From CAYTEO01 sp964436825 (lineage in GTDB: Bacteria; Krumholzibacteriota; Krumholzibacteriia; LZORAL124-64-63): 42,428 bases of DNA. The DNA lies in contig CAYTEO010000021.1 in assembly GCA_964436825.1 (NCBI GenBank), positions 1 through 42,428 on the forward strand. Reading direction: 5' to 3'. Each line of letters starts with the position of its first letter. Position 1 is the first letter of the stretch. The translations under genes and the position numbers were made by a program. The notes under the pieces are model-generated. The model saw only the letters and a program-made list of their open reading frames with translations. It was not told the origin of the DNA and did not search any database. Positions 34,153 to 41,908 of the stretch are shown in pieces.

Positions 34153-34167
34153 TGAGAACCATTCTCA
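34153..34167. promoter_or_regulatory. Fur-box-like operator
   Basis: A perfect palindrome TGAGAA-CCA-TTCTCA lies 25 bases before the start of barrel A. It resembles the Fur half-site pattern GAGAAT/ATTCTC seen in many iron boxes. The upstream TTGACA on the minus strand (34212-34207) could be the -35 of this operon, although the -10 is poor. Other metalloregulators of the Fur family (Zur, PerR) would also fit. Confidence 0.55.
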
Positions 34168-34204
34168 ATACTAGGCGATCCCAAACCTGTATCGGGAAAG
34201 CGAT

Positions 34205-34224
34205 CCTGTCAAGAAGATGACAGG
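34205..34224 (-). terminator. Hairpin terminator after gatD
   Basis: CCTGTCA (34205-34211) pairs perfectly with TGACAGG (34218-34224) around a 6-base loop, 8 bases after the gatD stop. On the minus strand it is followed by ATCGCTTTCCC, a short T/C run. Confidence 0.55.
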
Positions 34225-34232
34225 GGTCCGGT

Positions 34233-35618
34233 TCAGCGCCAGTGCTCGCTGAGGAACCGCTCCACCTCGGGGATGCCGCCCTGGTAGACCAGGTAGCCGT
34301 TGTGGGGCTCGCGCTCGGTGATCTCGCGGGCCACCGGCGTCAGCATGATCCGCTTGACCTCGTCCAGGTCGTCGGTGTGGCCCAGGGCCCAGCCCAGCTT
34401 CACGTACGCCACCTCGGGCAGCATGTTGGCGGCCGGCACGACACCCAGCTCCATGATCTCGCGCCCGGTCTCGTAGACGTACATCTGGACGTAGCCCCAC
34501 AGCGTCTGGACCGTCATGTAGACGGCCACGCCGGCGTCGCGGGCCCGGGCCAGGGCGGGGTAGAGGGGCTTGTTGACGTGCCCCAGGCCGGTGCCGGCGA
34601 TGACGATGCCGCGGTAGCCGCTGTCGACGAGCGAGTCGATGATGTCCGGCTTCATGCCGGGGTAGTAGTAGACCAGCGAGACCCGGTCGTCGAACACGGC
34701 GTCGATCCGCACCTGCCTGTCGTCGCGGCGGCGCCGGTAGTCGGTGCGGATGGGGGTGATCTTCTCCCGGTCGACCATGGCCAGCGGGACGTCGCTCAGC
34801 GTCCGGAAGGTGGACCGGTAGGACGAGTGCATCTTGCGCACCCGGGTCCCCTGGTGGAGCAGGCCGTAGCGGTCGCTCGTGGGGCCGAACATGCAGACCA
34901 TCACCTCGGCGATGTCGCCGTGGGCGGCGGCCTGGGTGGCGTGGATCAGGTTCAGGGCGGCGTCGCTGGACGGGCGGTCGCTGGAGCGCTGGCTGCCGAC
35001 CATGACGATGGGGACCGGCGAGTCCTGGACCATGAACGACAGGGCAGCCGCCGTGTGGTGCATGGTGTCGGTGCCGTGGCCCACGACGATCCCGTCGACG
35101 CCGCGCTCGATCTCCCGCCCGATGGCCTCGGCCAGGCCGATCCACTGGACGTGGCTCATGTTCTCGCTGAAGACGCCGTAGAGCTTCTCCGTCTCCAGGT
35201 TGCAGATGTCGGCCAGCTCGGGGACCGAGCCGTACAGCTCCCCGGGCGAGAAGGCGGGGATGACCGCGCCGGTCCGGTAGTCCAGGCGCGAGGCGATGGT
35301 CCCGCCGGTGCCCAGCAGCTTGACCAGCGGCTTGCCCTCGGCGTAGGGAAACTCCTGCTCGGGGATCTTGTAGTGGGCCTCGCGGCGACCGTGGACCGTG
35401 ATCTCCTCGACCCGCCCGCAGTGCAGCCCGACGTTGTAGCCGGTCTCCATCTTCAGGACGATGTGCTCGGGGTCGGCCGTCTCGCTGCGGGGCAGGATCA
35501 GGCCGCTGAACTCGCCGCTGTCGGTGCGGATCGTCACGTCCGACCAGACCTTCGCCTCGAACCGCTTCAGGACCGCCAGTGCGGGGTCGCGGTAGCCCTT
35601 GTAGGCCTCTTCCGTCAT
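34233..35618 (-). CDS. gatD: Glu-tRNA(Gln) amidotransferase subunit D (archaeal-type GatD)
   Basis: GatD is the asparaginase-like subunit that releases ammonia from asparagine or glutamine for GatE. The 461-residue protein has an N-terminal beta domain (about 1-95) followed by the type I asparaginase core: GTGGTIAS with Thr107, HGTDTMHHTA with Thr183 and Asp184, and Lys262 in GTRVRKMHSS. Plain bacterial asparaginases lack the N-terminal domain. The gene overlaps gatE by 4 bases (ATGA), so the two are coupled. GatDE is known as the archaeal route to Gln-tRNA(Gln); finding it complete in a bacterial context is unusual. Confidence 0.93.
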   Translation of the reverse strand: MTEEAYKGYRDPALAVLKRFEAKVWSDVTIRTDSGEFSGLILPRSETADPEHIVLKMETGYNVGLHCGRVEEITVHGRREAHYKIPEQEFPYAEGKPLVKLLGTGGTIASRLDYRTGAVIPAFSPGELYGSVPELADICNLETEKLYGVFSENMSHVQWIGLAEAIGREIERGVDGIVVGHGTDTMHHTAAALSFMVQDSPVPIVMVGSQRSSDRPSSDAALNLIHATQAAAHGDIAEVMVCMFGPTSDRYGLLHQGTRVRKMHSSYRSTFRTLSDVPLAMVDREKITPIRTDYRRRRDDRQVRIDAVFDDRVSLVYYYPGMKPDIIDSLVDSGYRGIVIAGTGLGHVNKPLYPALARARDAGVAVYMTVQTLWGYVQMYVYETGREIMELGVVPAANMLPEVAYVKLGWALGHTDDLDEVKRIMLTPVAREITEREPHNGYLVYQGGIPEVERFLSEHWR

Positions 35619-37519
35619 CGCAGTGCCTCCTCCACCAGGCGGGCCGCGTCGCGGCCGCGGACCCGGCCCCGGATCCGTGCCATCACCGCGCCCATGACCA
35701 CGGCGTGTCGCTTGCCCGGGTCGGCCGGCCAGTCGGCCGGCGCCCCGGCCAGGACCTGCTCGACGATCCCGCGGACCTCGTCCTCGGGCAGCAGGTCGGG
35801 GATCTCGCCGTCGCCGGTCCAGAGCGCCTCGACGGCGGCCCGGCCGGCGACGACCCGGTCGATGGCCTGTTCCCACCACTCGCGCGCCGCCAGGCTCGTG
35901 GGCCGGGGCAGGTCCCGGTCCAGCAGCAGCGACGCCAGCCCGGTGGGCGAGAGGACGGAGCCGTCGCCCAGTCGCGGCAGCAGGTGCTGGAACAGGTCGA
36001 AGGCGGGATGGAGGGCCAGGCGGCCGGCCAGCTCGTCGCCCACCCCGGCGGCCCGCAGCCGTCCCAGGCGCTCCCACGGCGGGACCGGCAGGTCGTGGCC
36101 CAGGGCCTCCACGTGCTCGCGCCGCAGGACCACCGGCGGCAGGTCCGTGTCGGGGTACATGCGGCTGGGGCCGGGCAGGATCCGCTCGAAACCGGTCGTG
36201 CCGTCGTCCAGGGCCTGGCGGGTCTCGGACGGCACGCCCTCGGTGGCCTCCCGGGCGCGGATCAGGATCTCCTGGATGGCGGTCTGCACGTCCTGCTGCG
36301 GTCCCCAGACCAGCAGCAGCGGCACCTCGTCGGTCACCTCGCAGGTCCGCTGCAGGCGCTCCCAGGTGGAGCTGGCCAGCAGGCTCGTCTCGCTCGTGGA
36401 GCACAGGAGGTTGGGCGTCGCGTCCAGGCAGGCGATGACCCGCACCCGGTCGCTGAACTCCTTGAGGAAGCGGGTGTGGGGCTGGGTCGGGGTGGCCAGC
36501 AGCCCCTCGAAGCCGGGCAGCGGGACGACGGCGGCGCGGCCCCCCTGGTCGAGGGCGGCGCGCAACGGCGCGTAGTCCGTCTGCTGGAGCAGATCGGTCA
36601 CGTCGCGGGAGAGATCGGCGATGCCGTCGGCGGTGACGCCCCGGCGGGACAGCTCGTCGCGGATGGCCAGCAGGCTGCGCTGCCGCAGCGCCTCGTTGTG
36701 GGCCAGGCGCGGGATGTCGCGGATGCTCGGCACGCCCTTGATCTCGATGCGGGTCCCGCCGCGGATGCTGACGTTGACGTCCTGGCGGGCGGCGCCGGCG
36801 CCGGTGCGGACCAGGCCGGTGACGCGCACCAGCCGCCGCAGCAGCTCGCACGCGGCGGCCAGTTCGTCGGGGGTCTCCAGCTCGGGCTCGGTGACCGTCT
36901 CGATCAGCGGCATGCCCAGGCGGTCGGTCTTGAAGACGCGCAGGTGGCCGGTGTCGCTGACCTCGCGGCAGGAGTCCTCCTCCAGGGAGAGCTGGCGGAT
37001 GCCCAGTTCCCGGCCGGCGAAGGGGATCGCGCCGCGGACCCCGATGATCGCCGTGCGCTGGAAGCCGGTGGGGATGCTCCCGTCCAGGTACTGCTTGCGG
37101 GCGATGTGGATCTCGTCGACCACCTGCAGGCCCAGCAGCAGGCAGATGCGGACGCTGATGTCCAGGGCCTCGGGGTCCATCTCGAACGGCGGCGCGTCGT
37201 CCATCTCGTAGGTGCAGACCGACGCGTTGTTGAGCCGGTAGACGATCTCCTTGTGCGTCTTGAACTCCATCAGCGCCGTGCCGTCGTAGTCGCCCATCTC
37301 CGAGAGGGTGGGCCGCATGTGGCGCAGGATCTCCACGTCGAACTCGTCGGTGTAGAGACCGGCCGGGCAGCGGCAGAACAGCTTGCGACGGGTCAGCAGC
37401 TGCTGGTGGACCTCCAGGCCGGAGCGGAACCCCAGGGCCCGGTAGTCGTCGGGCGACCAGCTCCCGTAGGGGGGCAGCGGCGCCGTGGAGAGGGGATCGA
37501 AGCGCGTGACATCCGACAT
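35615..37519 (-). CDS. gatE: Glu-tRNA(Gln) amidotransferase subunit E (archaeal-type GatE)
   Basis: GatE activates Glu-tRNA(Gln) with ATP and amidates it using ammonia from GatD. The 634-residue protein has the GatB/E cradle (FRSGLEVHQQLLT, FCRCPAGLYTDEF, GSIPTGFQRTAIIG, MPLIETVTEPEL, QDVNVSIRGGTRIEIKG), an inserted GAD-type domain in the middle (about 270-400), and a C-terminal helical plus YqeY-like tail (RHAVVMGAVMARIRGRVRG). Bacterial GatB is much shorter (about 480) and lacks the GAD insert. ATG 37519 is preferred because the alternative at 37549 directly abuts an 8-bp hairpin (37550-37568) that would hide its ribosome site. A TATATT at 37588-37583 is a possible -10. Confidence 0.94.
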   Translation of the reverse strand: MSDVTRFDPLSTAPLPPYGSWSPDDYRALGFRSGLEVHQQLLTRRKLFCRCPAGLYTDEFDVEILRHMRPTLSEMGDYDGTALMEFKTHKEIVYRLNNASVCTYEMDDAPPFEMDPEALDISVRICLLLGLQVVDEIHIARKQYLDGSIPTGFQRTAIIGVRGAIPFAGRELGIRQLSLEEDSCREVSDTGHLRVFKTDRLGMPLIETVTEPELETPDELAAACELLRRLVRVTGLVRTGAGAARQDVNVSIRGGTRIEIKGVPSIRDIPRLAHNEALRQRSLLAIRDELSRRGVTADGIADLSRDVTDLLQQTDYAPLRAALDQGGRAAVVPLPGFEGLLATPTQPHTRFLKEFSDRVRVIACLDATPNLLCSTSETSLLASSTWERLQRTCEVTDEVPLLLVWGPQQDVQTAIQEILIRAREATEGVPSETRQALDDGTTGFERILPGPSRMYPDTDLPPVVLRREHVEALGHDLPVPPWERLGRLRAAGVGDELAGRLALHPAFDLFQHLLPRLGDGSVLSPTGLASLLLDRDLPRPTSLAAREWWEQAIDRVVAGRAAVEALWTGDGEIPDLLPEDEVRGIVEQVLAGAPADWPADPGKRHAVVMGAVMARIRGRVRGRDAARLVEEALR

Positions 37520-37549
37520 GGTGACGATCCGCCTTGGTAGGGAAGACAT

Positions 37550-37568
37550 CCGGCCCCTGCGGGGCCGG
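37550..37568. other. Hairpin in the gatE leader
   Basis: CCGGCCCC (37550-37557) and GGGGCCGG (37561-37568) form a perfect 8-bp stem with a 3-base loop. It sits between the presumed promoter and the start at 37519 and may influence translation of gatE. Confidence 0.4.
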
Positions 37569-37640
37569 TAGCGACGGCGCGAAATATAGGTGCCCGTGCA
37601 ACGGCGGACCAGCGGAATCGCCCGTCGCAGCCGGATGAGG

Positions 37641-37669
37641 TTGACGGATGAGGTGTTACGGCATACTAT
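37641..37669 (+). promoter_or_regulatory. Sigma70-type promoter of rex
   Basis: TTGACG (37641-37646) and TACTAT (37664-37669) are 17 bases apart, giving a start near 37676 and a leader of about 60 bases. The same -35 and spacing are found at the metK promoter. Confidence 0.7.
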
Positions 37670-37678
37670 GGGCCCTGT

Positions 37679-37698
37679 CCAATTGATAACACGATTGG
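37679..37698 (+). promoter_or_regulatory. Inverted repeat downstream of the rex promoter
   Basis: CCAAT (37679-37683) and ATTGG (37694-37698) flank TGATAACACG, a few bases after the expected transcription start. The place suits an autoregulatory operator, but it does not match the classical Rex palindrome TTGTGAA-N4-TTCACAA well. Confidence 0.3.
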
Positions 37699-37738
37699 TG
37701 CTTTTTCGTCAGCCTCACCCTGGGGAAAGGGGAACGTC

Positions 37739-38416
37739 TTGGTCGTCATCCGCAAGCGAGGCAAGCGGTTCTGTGTACCCGATGCCACGATCATGCGCTT
37801 GCCGCTCTACCTGGACAAGCTGATCCTGCTGCAGCAGGCCGGTGTCAAGGAGGTCTCCTCCCGCCAGTTGGCCACCTCCCTGGATCTGAAGGCCAGCCAG
37901 TTGCGTCACGACTTCCACTACTTCGGCGGCTTCAGCAAGCCCGGCCGGCCCTACCAGGTCGATCTGCTCGTCGACGCCTTGCGTGAGATCATCGGTATCG
38001 CCGAACCGGTGCCCATCATCATCGTCGGTGCAGGGCACCTGGGGCAGGGGCTGGCCAACTACAAGAACTTCGAGCGCCAGGGCTTTCCCCTGCTGGGCGT
38101 GTTCGATATCGATCCCGAGCTGATCGGCACCCGGATCCGCGACGTCGAGATCATGCCCATGGAGCAGCTTGCACCGTTCGTCAAGAAGCACGGGATCAAG
38201 ATCGGCGTGTTGACCGTCCCGGTGGGAGTGGCCCAGGAGGTCGCCGACCAGATGGTCGAGGCCGGGCTGATCGGGATCTGGAACTTCGCCCCCATGGACG
38301 TCAAGGTGCCCGACCACGTCTTCGTCCGCAACGAGCGCCTGGCGGTGGGCCTGATGTGCCTGAGCTTCAAGACCAAGCGGCTGGCGGCCATCGGCGAGGG
38401 CGAGCTGTCGGTCTAG
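37739..38416 (+). CDS. rex: Redox-sensing transcriptional repressor Rex
   Basis: Rex represses fermentation and respiration genes according to the NADH/NAD+ ratio. The 225-residue protein has an N-terminal winged helix (ATIMRLPLYLDKL; SSRQLATSLDLKASQLRHDFHYFGGF) and a Rossmann domain with GAGHLGQGLANY at 97-108, then FDIDPELIG, as in other Rex proteins. The start is TTG 37739; the next ATG at 37793 would remove part of the first helix. GGGG lies upstream at a usable distance. It stands alone between its promoter and a strong terminator. No obvious target operator was found elsewhere in the window. Confidence 0.93.
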   Translation: MVVIRKRGKRFCVPDATIMRLPLYLDKLILLQQAGVKEVSSRQLATSLDLKASQLRHDFHYFGGFSKPGRPYQVDLLVDALREIIGIAEPVPIIIVGAGHLGQGLANYKNFERQGFPLLGVFDIDPELIGTRIRDVEIMPMEQLAPFVKKHGIKIGVLTVPVGVAQEVADQMVEAGLIGIWNFAPMDVKVPDHVFVRNERLAVGLMCLSFKTKRLAAIGEGELSV

Positions 38417-38447
38417 ATCGCTCGCTGCCGGGACGGGGCAAGGCACA

Positions 38448-38471
38448 GGGCGCGACCATGCGGTCGCGCCC
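38448..38471 (+). terminator. Terminator of rex
   Basis: A 10-bp perfect stem GGGCGCGACC (38448-38457) and GGTCGCGCCC (38462-38471) with loop ATGC is followed by CTTTCTCTT. This is the best intrinsic terminator in the window; it also lies between convergent rex and fabH. Confidence 0.85.
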
Positions 38472-38494
38472 CTTTCTCTTCCCGCCCTCGCGTT

Positions 38495-39487
38495 CTACCA
38501 GCGCAGCAGGTCCGCCCCCCAGGTGAACCCCGACCCGAAGGCCACCAGCAGGACCAGGTCGCCCCGCCGGATGCGGCCCTCGCGCACCGCCTCGCTCAGG
38601 GCGATGGGGATCGACGCGGCCGTCGTGTTGCCGTACCTGTGGATGTTGGAGAAGACCTTCTCCGGCGGCAGCTCGAAGCGCCGCGCCACCAGATCGGTGA
38701 TCCGCTGGTTGGCCTGGTGGGGGATGACCAGCGCCAGGTCCTCCACGGCGACCCCGGCCTTGTCCAGGACCTCCTCGATGGACTCGCTGAAGCGGGTCAC
38801 GGCGTGCTTGAACACGGCTCGCCCGTTCATCTTGGGGAAGTGGCGTCCCTCGGCGATGTGCTCCGGGGTGATCCGGCCCGGGACGGTGCAGCTCGGCATC
38901 TCGCACCACAGTTCCCGGTGGAACTCCCCCTGGCTGTGCAGGCAGGAGGCCAGCAGGTCGCTGTCGGTGTCGGTGGCCTGCAGGACGGCAGCGCCGGCGC
39001 CGTCGCCGAACAGGACCGCCACGTCCCGGCCACGGGTCGACAGGTCGATGGCCGTGGACTGGATCTCCGCCCCCACCACCAGGACCGTCCTGGCCAGGCC
39101 GGCCTTGATGTAGGCGGCGCCGGTGGTCAGCCCGTAGATGAAGCCGGTGCACTGGTTGCGCACGTCCAGGGCGCCGATGGTGTCGATCCCCAGCGAGCGC
39201 TGCAGCAGGACGCCGTTGCCGGGGAAGGCGCAGTCGGAGCTGATGGTGGCGAAGACGATCAGGTCCAGCTCCGAGGCCGGGATCCCGGCGTCGTCCAGGG
39301 CCATCCGCGAGGCGGCCACGGCCAGGTCGTCCAGGGTCGTGCCCGGGTCGATCCAGCGCCGTTCGTGGATGCCGCTGCGCTCGCGGATCCACTCGTCGCT
39401 GGTGTCCATCCACTGCGTCAGCTCGTCGTTGGTGATGACACGCTCGGGAACGTAATGGCCGGTGCCGATGACGGCCACGTTGGTCAT
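38495..39487 (-). CDS. fabH: Beta-ketoacyl-ACP synthase III
   Basis: FabH starts fatty acid chains by condensing acyl-CoA with malonyl-ACP. The 330-residue protein has the catalytic Cys113 in NQCTGF, His257 in PHQANQRI and Asn287 in YGNTTAASIP, with the N-terminal TGHYVPERVITNDEL block of the family. AGGAG lies 6 bases before the ATG. It is the last gene of a leftward transcript with the SPOR and symporter genes (34-base gap). No fab or plsX genes lie beside it, so it may be a second copy used for unusual starters. Confidence 0.95.
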   Translation of the reverse strand: MTNVAVIGTGHYVPERVITNDELTQWMDTSDEWIRERSGIHERRWIDPGTTLDDLAVAASRMALDDAGIPASELDLIVFATISSDCAFPGNGVLLQRSLGIDTIGALDVRNQCTGFIYGLTTGAAYIKAGLARTVLVVGAEIQSTAIDLSTRGRDVAVLFGDGAGAAVLQATDTDSDLLASCLHSQGEFHRELWCEMPSCTVPGRITPEHIAEGRHFPKMNGRAVFKHAVTRFSESIEEVLDKAGVAVEDLALVIPHQANQRITDLVARRFELPPEKVFSNIHRYGNTTAASIPIALSEAVREGRIRRGDLVLLVAFGSGFTWGADLLRW

Positions 39488-39521
39488 GTCTGCTCCTGTC
39501 GCTGCGACGGCCCGGCGGGCG

Positions 39522-40286
39522 TCAACGATGGGTGATGTAGGTCGGCATGCCGACCTCTTCGCGGTGCTGCTCCAGCCAGCGGACCGTTTCCTCGCGTGTG
39601 GGGAAGTAGCCGATCCAGACCTTCCAGACGGTCCCGGCCCCGGTATCGGCCCGGTAGGCCTCGACGCGGAAGCCCTTCTTCCGCAGCCGCGCCGCCAGCT
39701 TGTCGGCGTTGGCCTTGCTGCCGAAGGCGCCCACCTGGATGGCCCACTTGCCAGCGGGACCGGGAGTGAGGACGGGCGGCTTCGTGGCGGTCGGCGGCGT
39801 CTTCTGCCGGGTCGCTGCCGCGGCGGCGGGCTGCGTCGTCCGCGCGGGTGCCTCCCTGGTGTTCCTCTCCGCCTGCTGCCCCTCCGGCTGCTCCGGCACG
39901 ATGGGCTTGACCTCCATGCCCAGGTTGACGTCGCTGCTGCGCGGCTGGGCCGGCCGCGGCGTCTCGGCGACAGTGCTGTCGGTGGTCAGGATCGAGACGT
40001 TCTCGCCCAGGCCCAGGTCCGCGATGTCGTTGCCGCCTCCCTGGGGCCAGAAGATCCACGCCGCCACCAGGGCGATGACCACACCGGCACCGATCATCAC
40101 CCACGGGGGTCCCTCGCGGCGCCGCCGGACGGCGAAGGTCGCCCCGACGGCGGTGCCGCCGTCGGCGTCGTCGGCGGATTCCGGTGTCGGGGGCCCCTGC
40201 TCGGCCTCGGGCGGCTCGCTCTCGGATTCGGCGCGGTGGACGAACTCCATCTCGTCGTCGCGCGGACGGTCGTCACTGGGATTCAT
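39522..40286 (-). CDS. SPOR-domain envelope protein
   Basis: The 254-residue protein has an acidic cytoplasmic N-terminus, one membrane helix (about 62-80), a Pro/Ala/Thr-rich linker (about 100-175) and a C-terminal SPOR domain (WAIQVGAFGSKANADKLAARLRKKGFRVEAY). SPOR domains bind denuded peptidoglycan, usually at the division site, so a cell-envelope or division role is likely. AGGAGG precedes ATG 40286. The start overlaps the end of the symporter gene by 14 bases, showing an operon. Its link to the symporter and FabH is not clear. Confidence 0.9.
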   Translation of the reverse strand: MNPSDDRPRDDEMEFVHRAESESEPPEAEQGPPTPESADDADGGTAVGATFAVRRRREGPPWVMIGAGVVIALVAAWIFWPQGGGNDIADLGLGENVSILTTDSTVAETPRPAQPRSSDVNLGMEVKPIVPEQPEGQQAERNTREAPARTTQPAAAAATRQKTPPTATKPPVLTPGPAGKWAIQVGAFGSKANADKLAARLRKKGFRVEAYRADTGAGTVWKVWIGYFPTREETVRWLEQHREEVGMPTYITHR

Positions 40287-41736
40287 GGGCCACCTCCTTG
40301 CGGTCCAGGCCGGGGCGCCAGAGGCTGAGCAGCACCGTGGCCGCCAGCGAGAGAACGAACCCCGGGATCATCTCGTAGAGCTGGGACTTCAGCGCCGGGA
40401 CGTTATACCACACGAGCACCACGACCGTTCCGGTCACCATCCCCGCCAGCACGCCGGCCCGGCTGGTGCGCCGCCACCAGAGCGACAGCAGCAGCGGCGG
40501 CCCGAAGGCCGCCCCGAGCCCGGCCCAGGCGTACAGGACCAGGGTATATACCAGCGCCTGGGCGCGCCAGGCCAGGATGAAGGCCACCACGCCCACCCCG
40601 AGGGTCGCCCAGCGGCTGACCGCCAGCAGGGTTCGCTGGTCGGCGTCGGGACGGACCAGGCGGCGGTAGATGTCCTCGCTGACGGCGCTGGCGCTGGACA
40701 GCAGCTGCGAGTCGGCCGTGGACATCATGGCCGCGATGGCCCCGCAGATCATGATCACCGACAGCCACGCCGGCATGAACAGCCGGGCCAGCTCCGGCAT
40801 CAGCCGCTCCTGGTCGGGCAGCAGGCCGCCCGCCACGGCGTCGGGCCCGTACCACGCCAGCCCCGCCAGTCCGATCATGATGGCACCCGAGAACGCGATC
40901 ACCGCCCAGACGATGGCGATGGCGCGCCCCTTGCGGATCTCGTCGCTCCCGCTGATGGCCATGAAGCGCAGCAGCAGGTGCGGCTGACCCATGTAGCCCA
41001 GGCCGATGGCCAGGCTGCCCAGGACACCCGAGACGGCCGCCCAGCCGGTCTCGCCCGGTGCCCAGGAGAGGAAGCCGCCACCGGCCGCCGCCAGCTTCGC
41101 CTGCAGGCCGGCCGGCCCGCCCACCTCGTGCAGGACCGCCAGTGGCAGCACCGCCAGGGTCAGCAGCATGATGATCCCCTGGATCAGGTCCGTCCAGGCC
41201 ACGGCGTACAGCCCGCCGGCCATGGTGTAGAACAGGACCAGACCGGCGCCGATCAGCATCCCCGCCATGGGCGGCAGGCCCAGGTAGGTGTTCAGGACCT
41301 TGCCCGCGGCCAGGAACTGGGCGGCCACGTAGAAGGTGAAGAAGAACAGGACGATCAGGGTGGCGGTCAGGCGGATGGCCCGCGTCGTGTCCCCCGTGCG
41401 CGCCTCGAAGTAGTCGGTCAGGGTCAGGGCGCCGCAGGCCTCGGTCTGCTCCCGCAGCCGCCGCGCCACGACGAACCAGGAGAAGGCGATCCCCGCCACG
41501 CAGCCCACACCCACCCACCAGGCCGACAGTCCGGAGGCGTAGGCCACTCCCGGCAGGCCGATCAGCAGCCAGGCCGACTCGCCGCTGGCCCGCTCGCTGA
41601 ACGCCGCCACCCAGGCGCCGAGCTTCCGGTCCGCGATGAGGTAGGAGTCCATGCTGCGGTTGAGGCGCATGGCGAGGACGCCGACCACGAGAGTGATGGC
41701 GAAGTAGGTGATGAAGCCGATGAGGAGAGGGGACAT
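40273..41736 (-). CDS. Sodium:solute symporter, PutP-like
   Basis: The 487-residue inner-membrane protein belongs to the SSS family, with about 13 hydrophobic segments. ERASGESAWLLIGLPG (48-63), GYMGQPHLLLRFMA and AIAAMMSTADSQLLSSAS are typical of Na+/proline symporters of the PutP group. It probably imports proline with sodium; the exact substrate is not proven by sequence. The ATG has GGGAGG about 11 bases upstream. It is the first gene of the leftward symporter-SPOR-FabH transcript, and marks the last GC-rich gene before the low-GC right edge. Confidence 0.9.
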   Translation of the reverse strand: MSPLLIGFITYFAITLVVGVLAMRLNRSMDSYLIADRKLGAWVAAFSERASGESAWLLIGLPGVAYASGLSAWWVGVGCVAGIAFSWFVVARRLREQTEACGALTLTDYFEARTGDTTRAIRLTATLIVLFFFTFYVAAQFLAAGKVLNTYLGLPPMAGMLIGAGLVLFYTMAGGLYAVAWTDLIQGIIMLLTLAVLPLAVLHEVGGPAGLQAKLAAAGGGFLSWAPGETGWAAVSGVLGSLAIGLGYMGQPHLLLRFMAISGSDEIRKGRAIAIVWAVIAFSGAIMIGLAGLAWYGPDAVAGGLLPDQERLMPELARLFMPAWLSVIMICGAIAAMMSTADSQLLSSASAVSEDIYRRLVRPDADQRTLLAVSRWATLGVGVVAFILAWRAQALVYTLVLYAWAGLGAAFGPPLLLSLWWRRTSRAGVLAGMVTGTVVVLVWYNVPALKSQLYEMIPGFVLSLAATVLLSLWRPGLDRKEVAHESQ

Positions 41737-41783
41737 GGGTGAATGGACCTCCCAATGTTATGAGCGGTTCCGCTGGTCTATTC

Positions 41784-41805
41784 TACCCTGATTCTTCACA
41801 GGGTA
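41784..41805. other. Hairpin in the low-GC intergenic region
   Basis: TACCCTG (41784-41790) pairs with CAGGGTA (41799-41805) around an 8-base loop in the 172-base gap 41737-41908. There is no T run on either side. It may be an operator or mRNA leader element; the gap shows no other clear signal, and its base composition is like the gene to the right. Confidence 0.35.
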
Positions 41806-41908
41806 TCGGATAATGGGTATCTGTTCTAGGAAAAGATGTACGGTTGATTCCTGATACGCTAGAATGCTCCGATGGCATTTCATGTACATTCACCTTGGAG
41901 GTATTGTC

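Noticed and set aside
34233..37601. Apparent 1122-residue fusion ending in GatD
   Set aside because: The first two-thirds is an off-frame reading of gatE; the real genes overlap by 4 bases in different frames.
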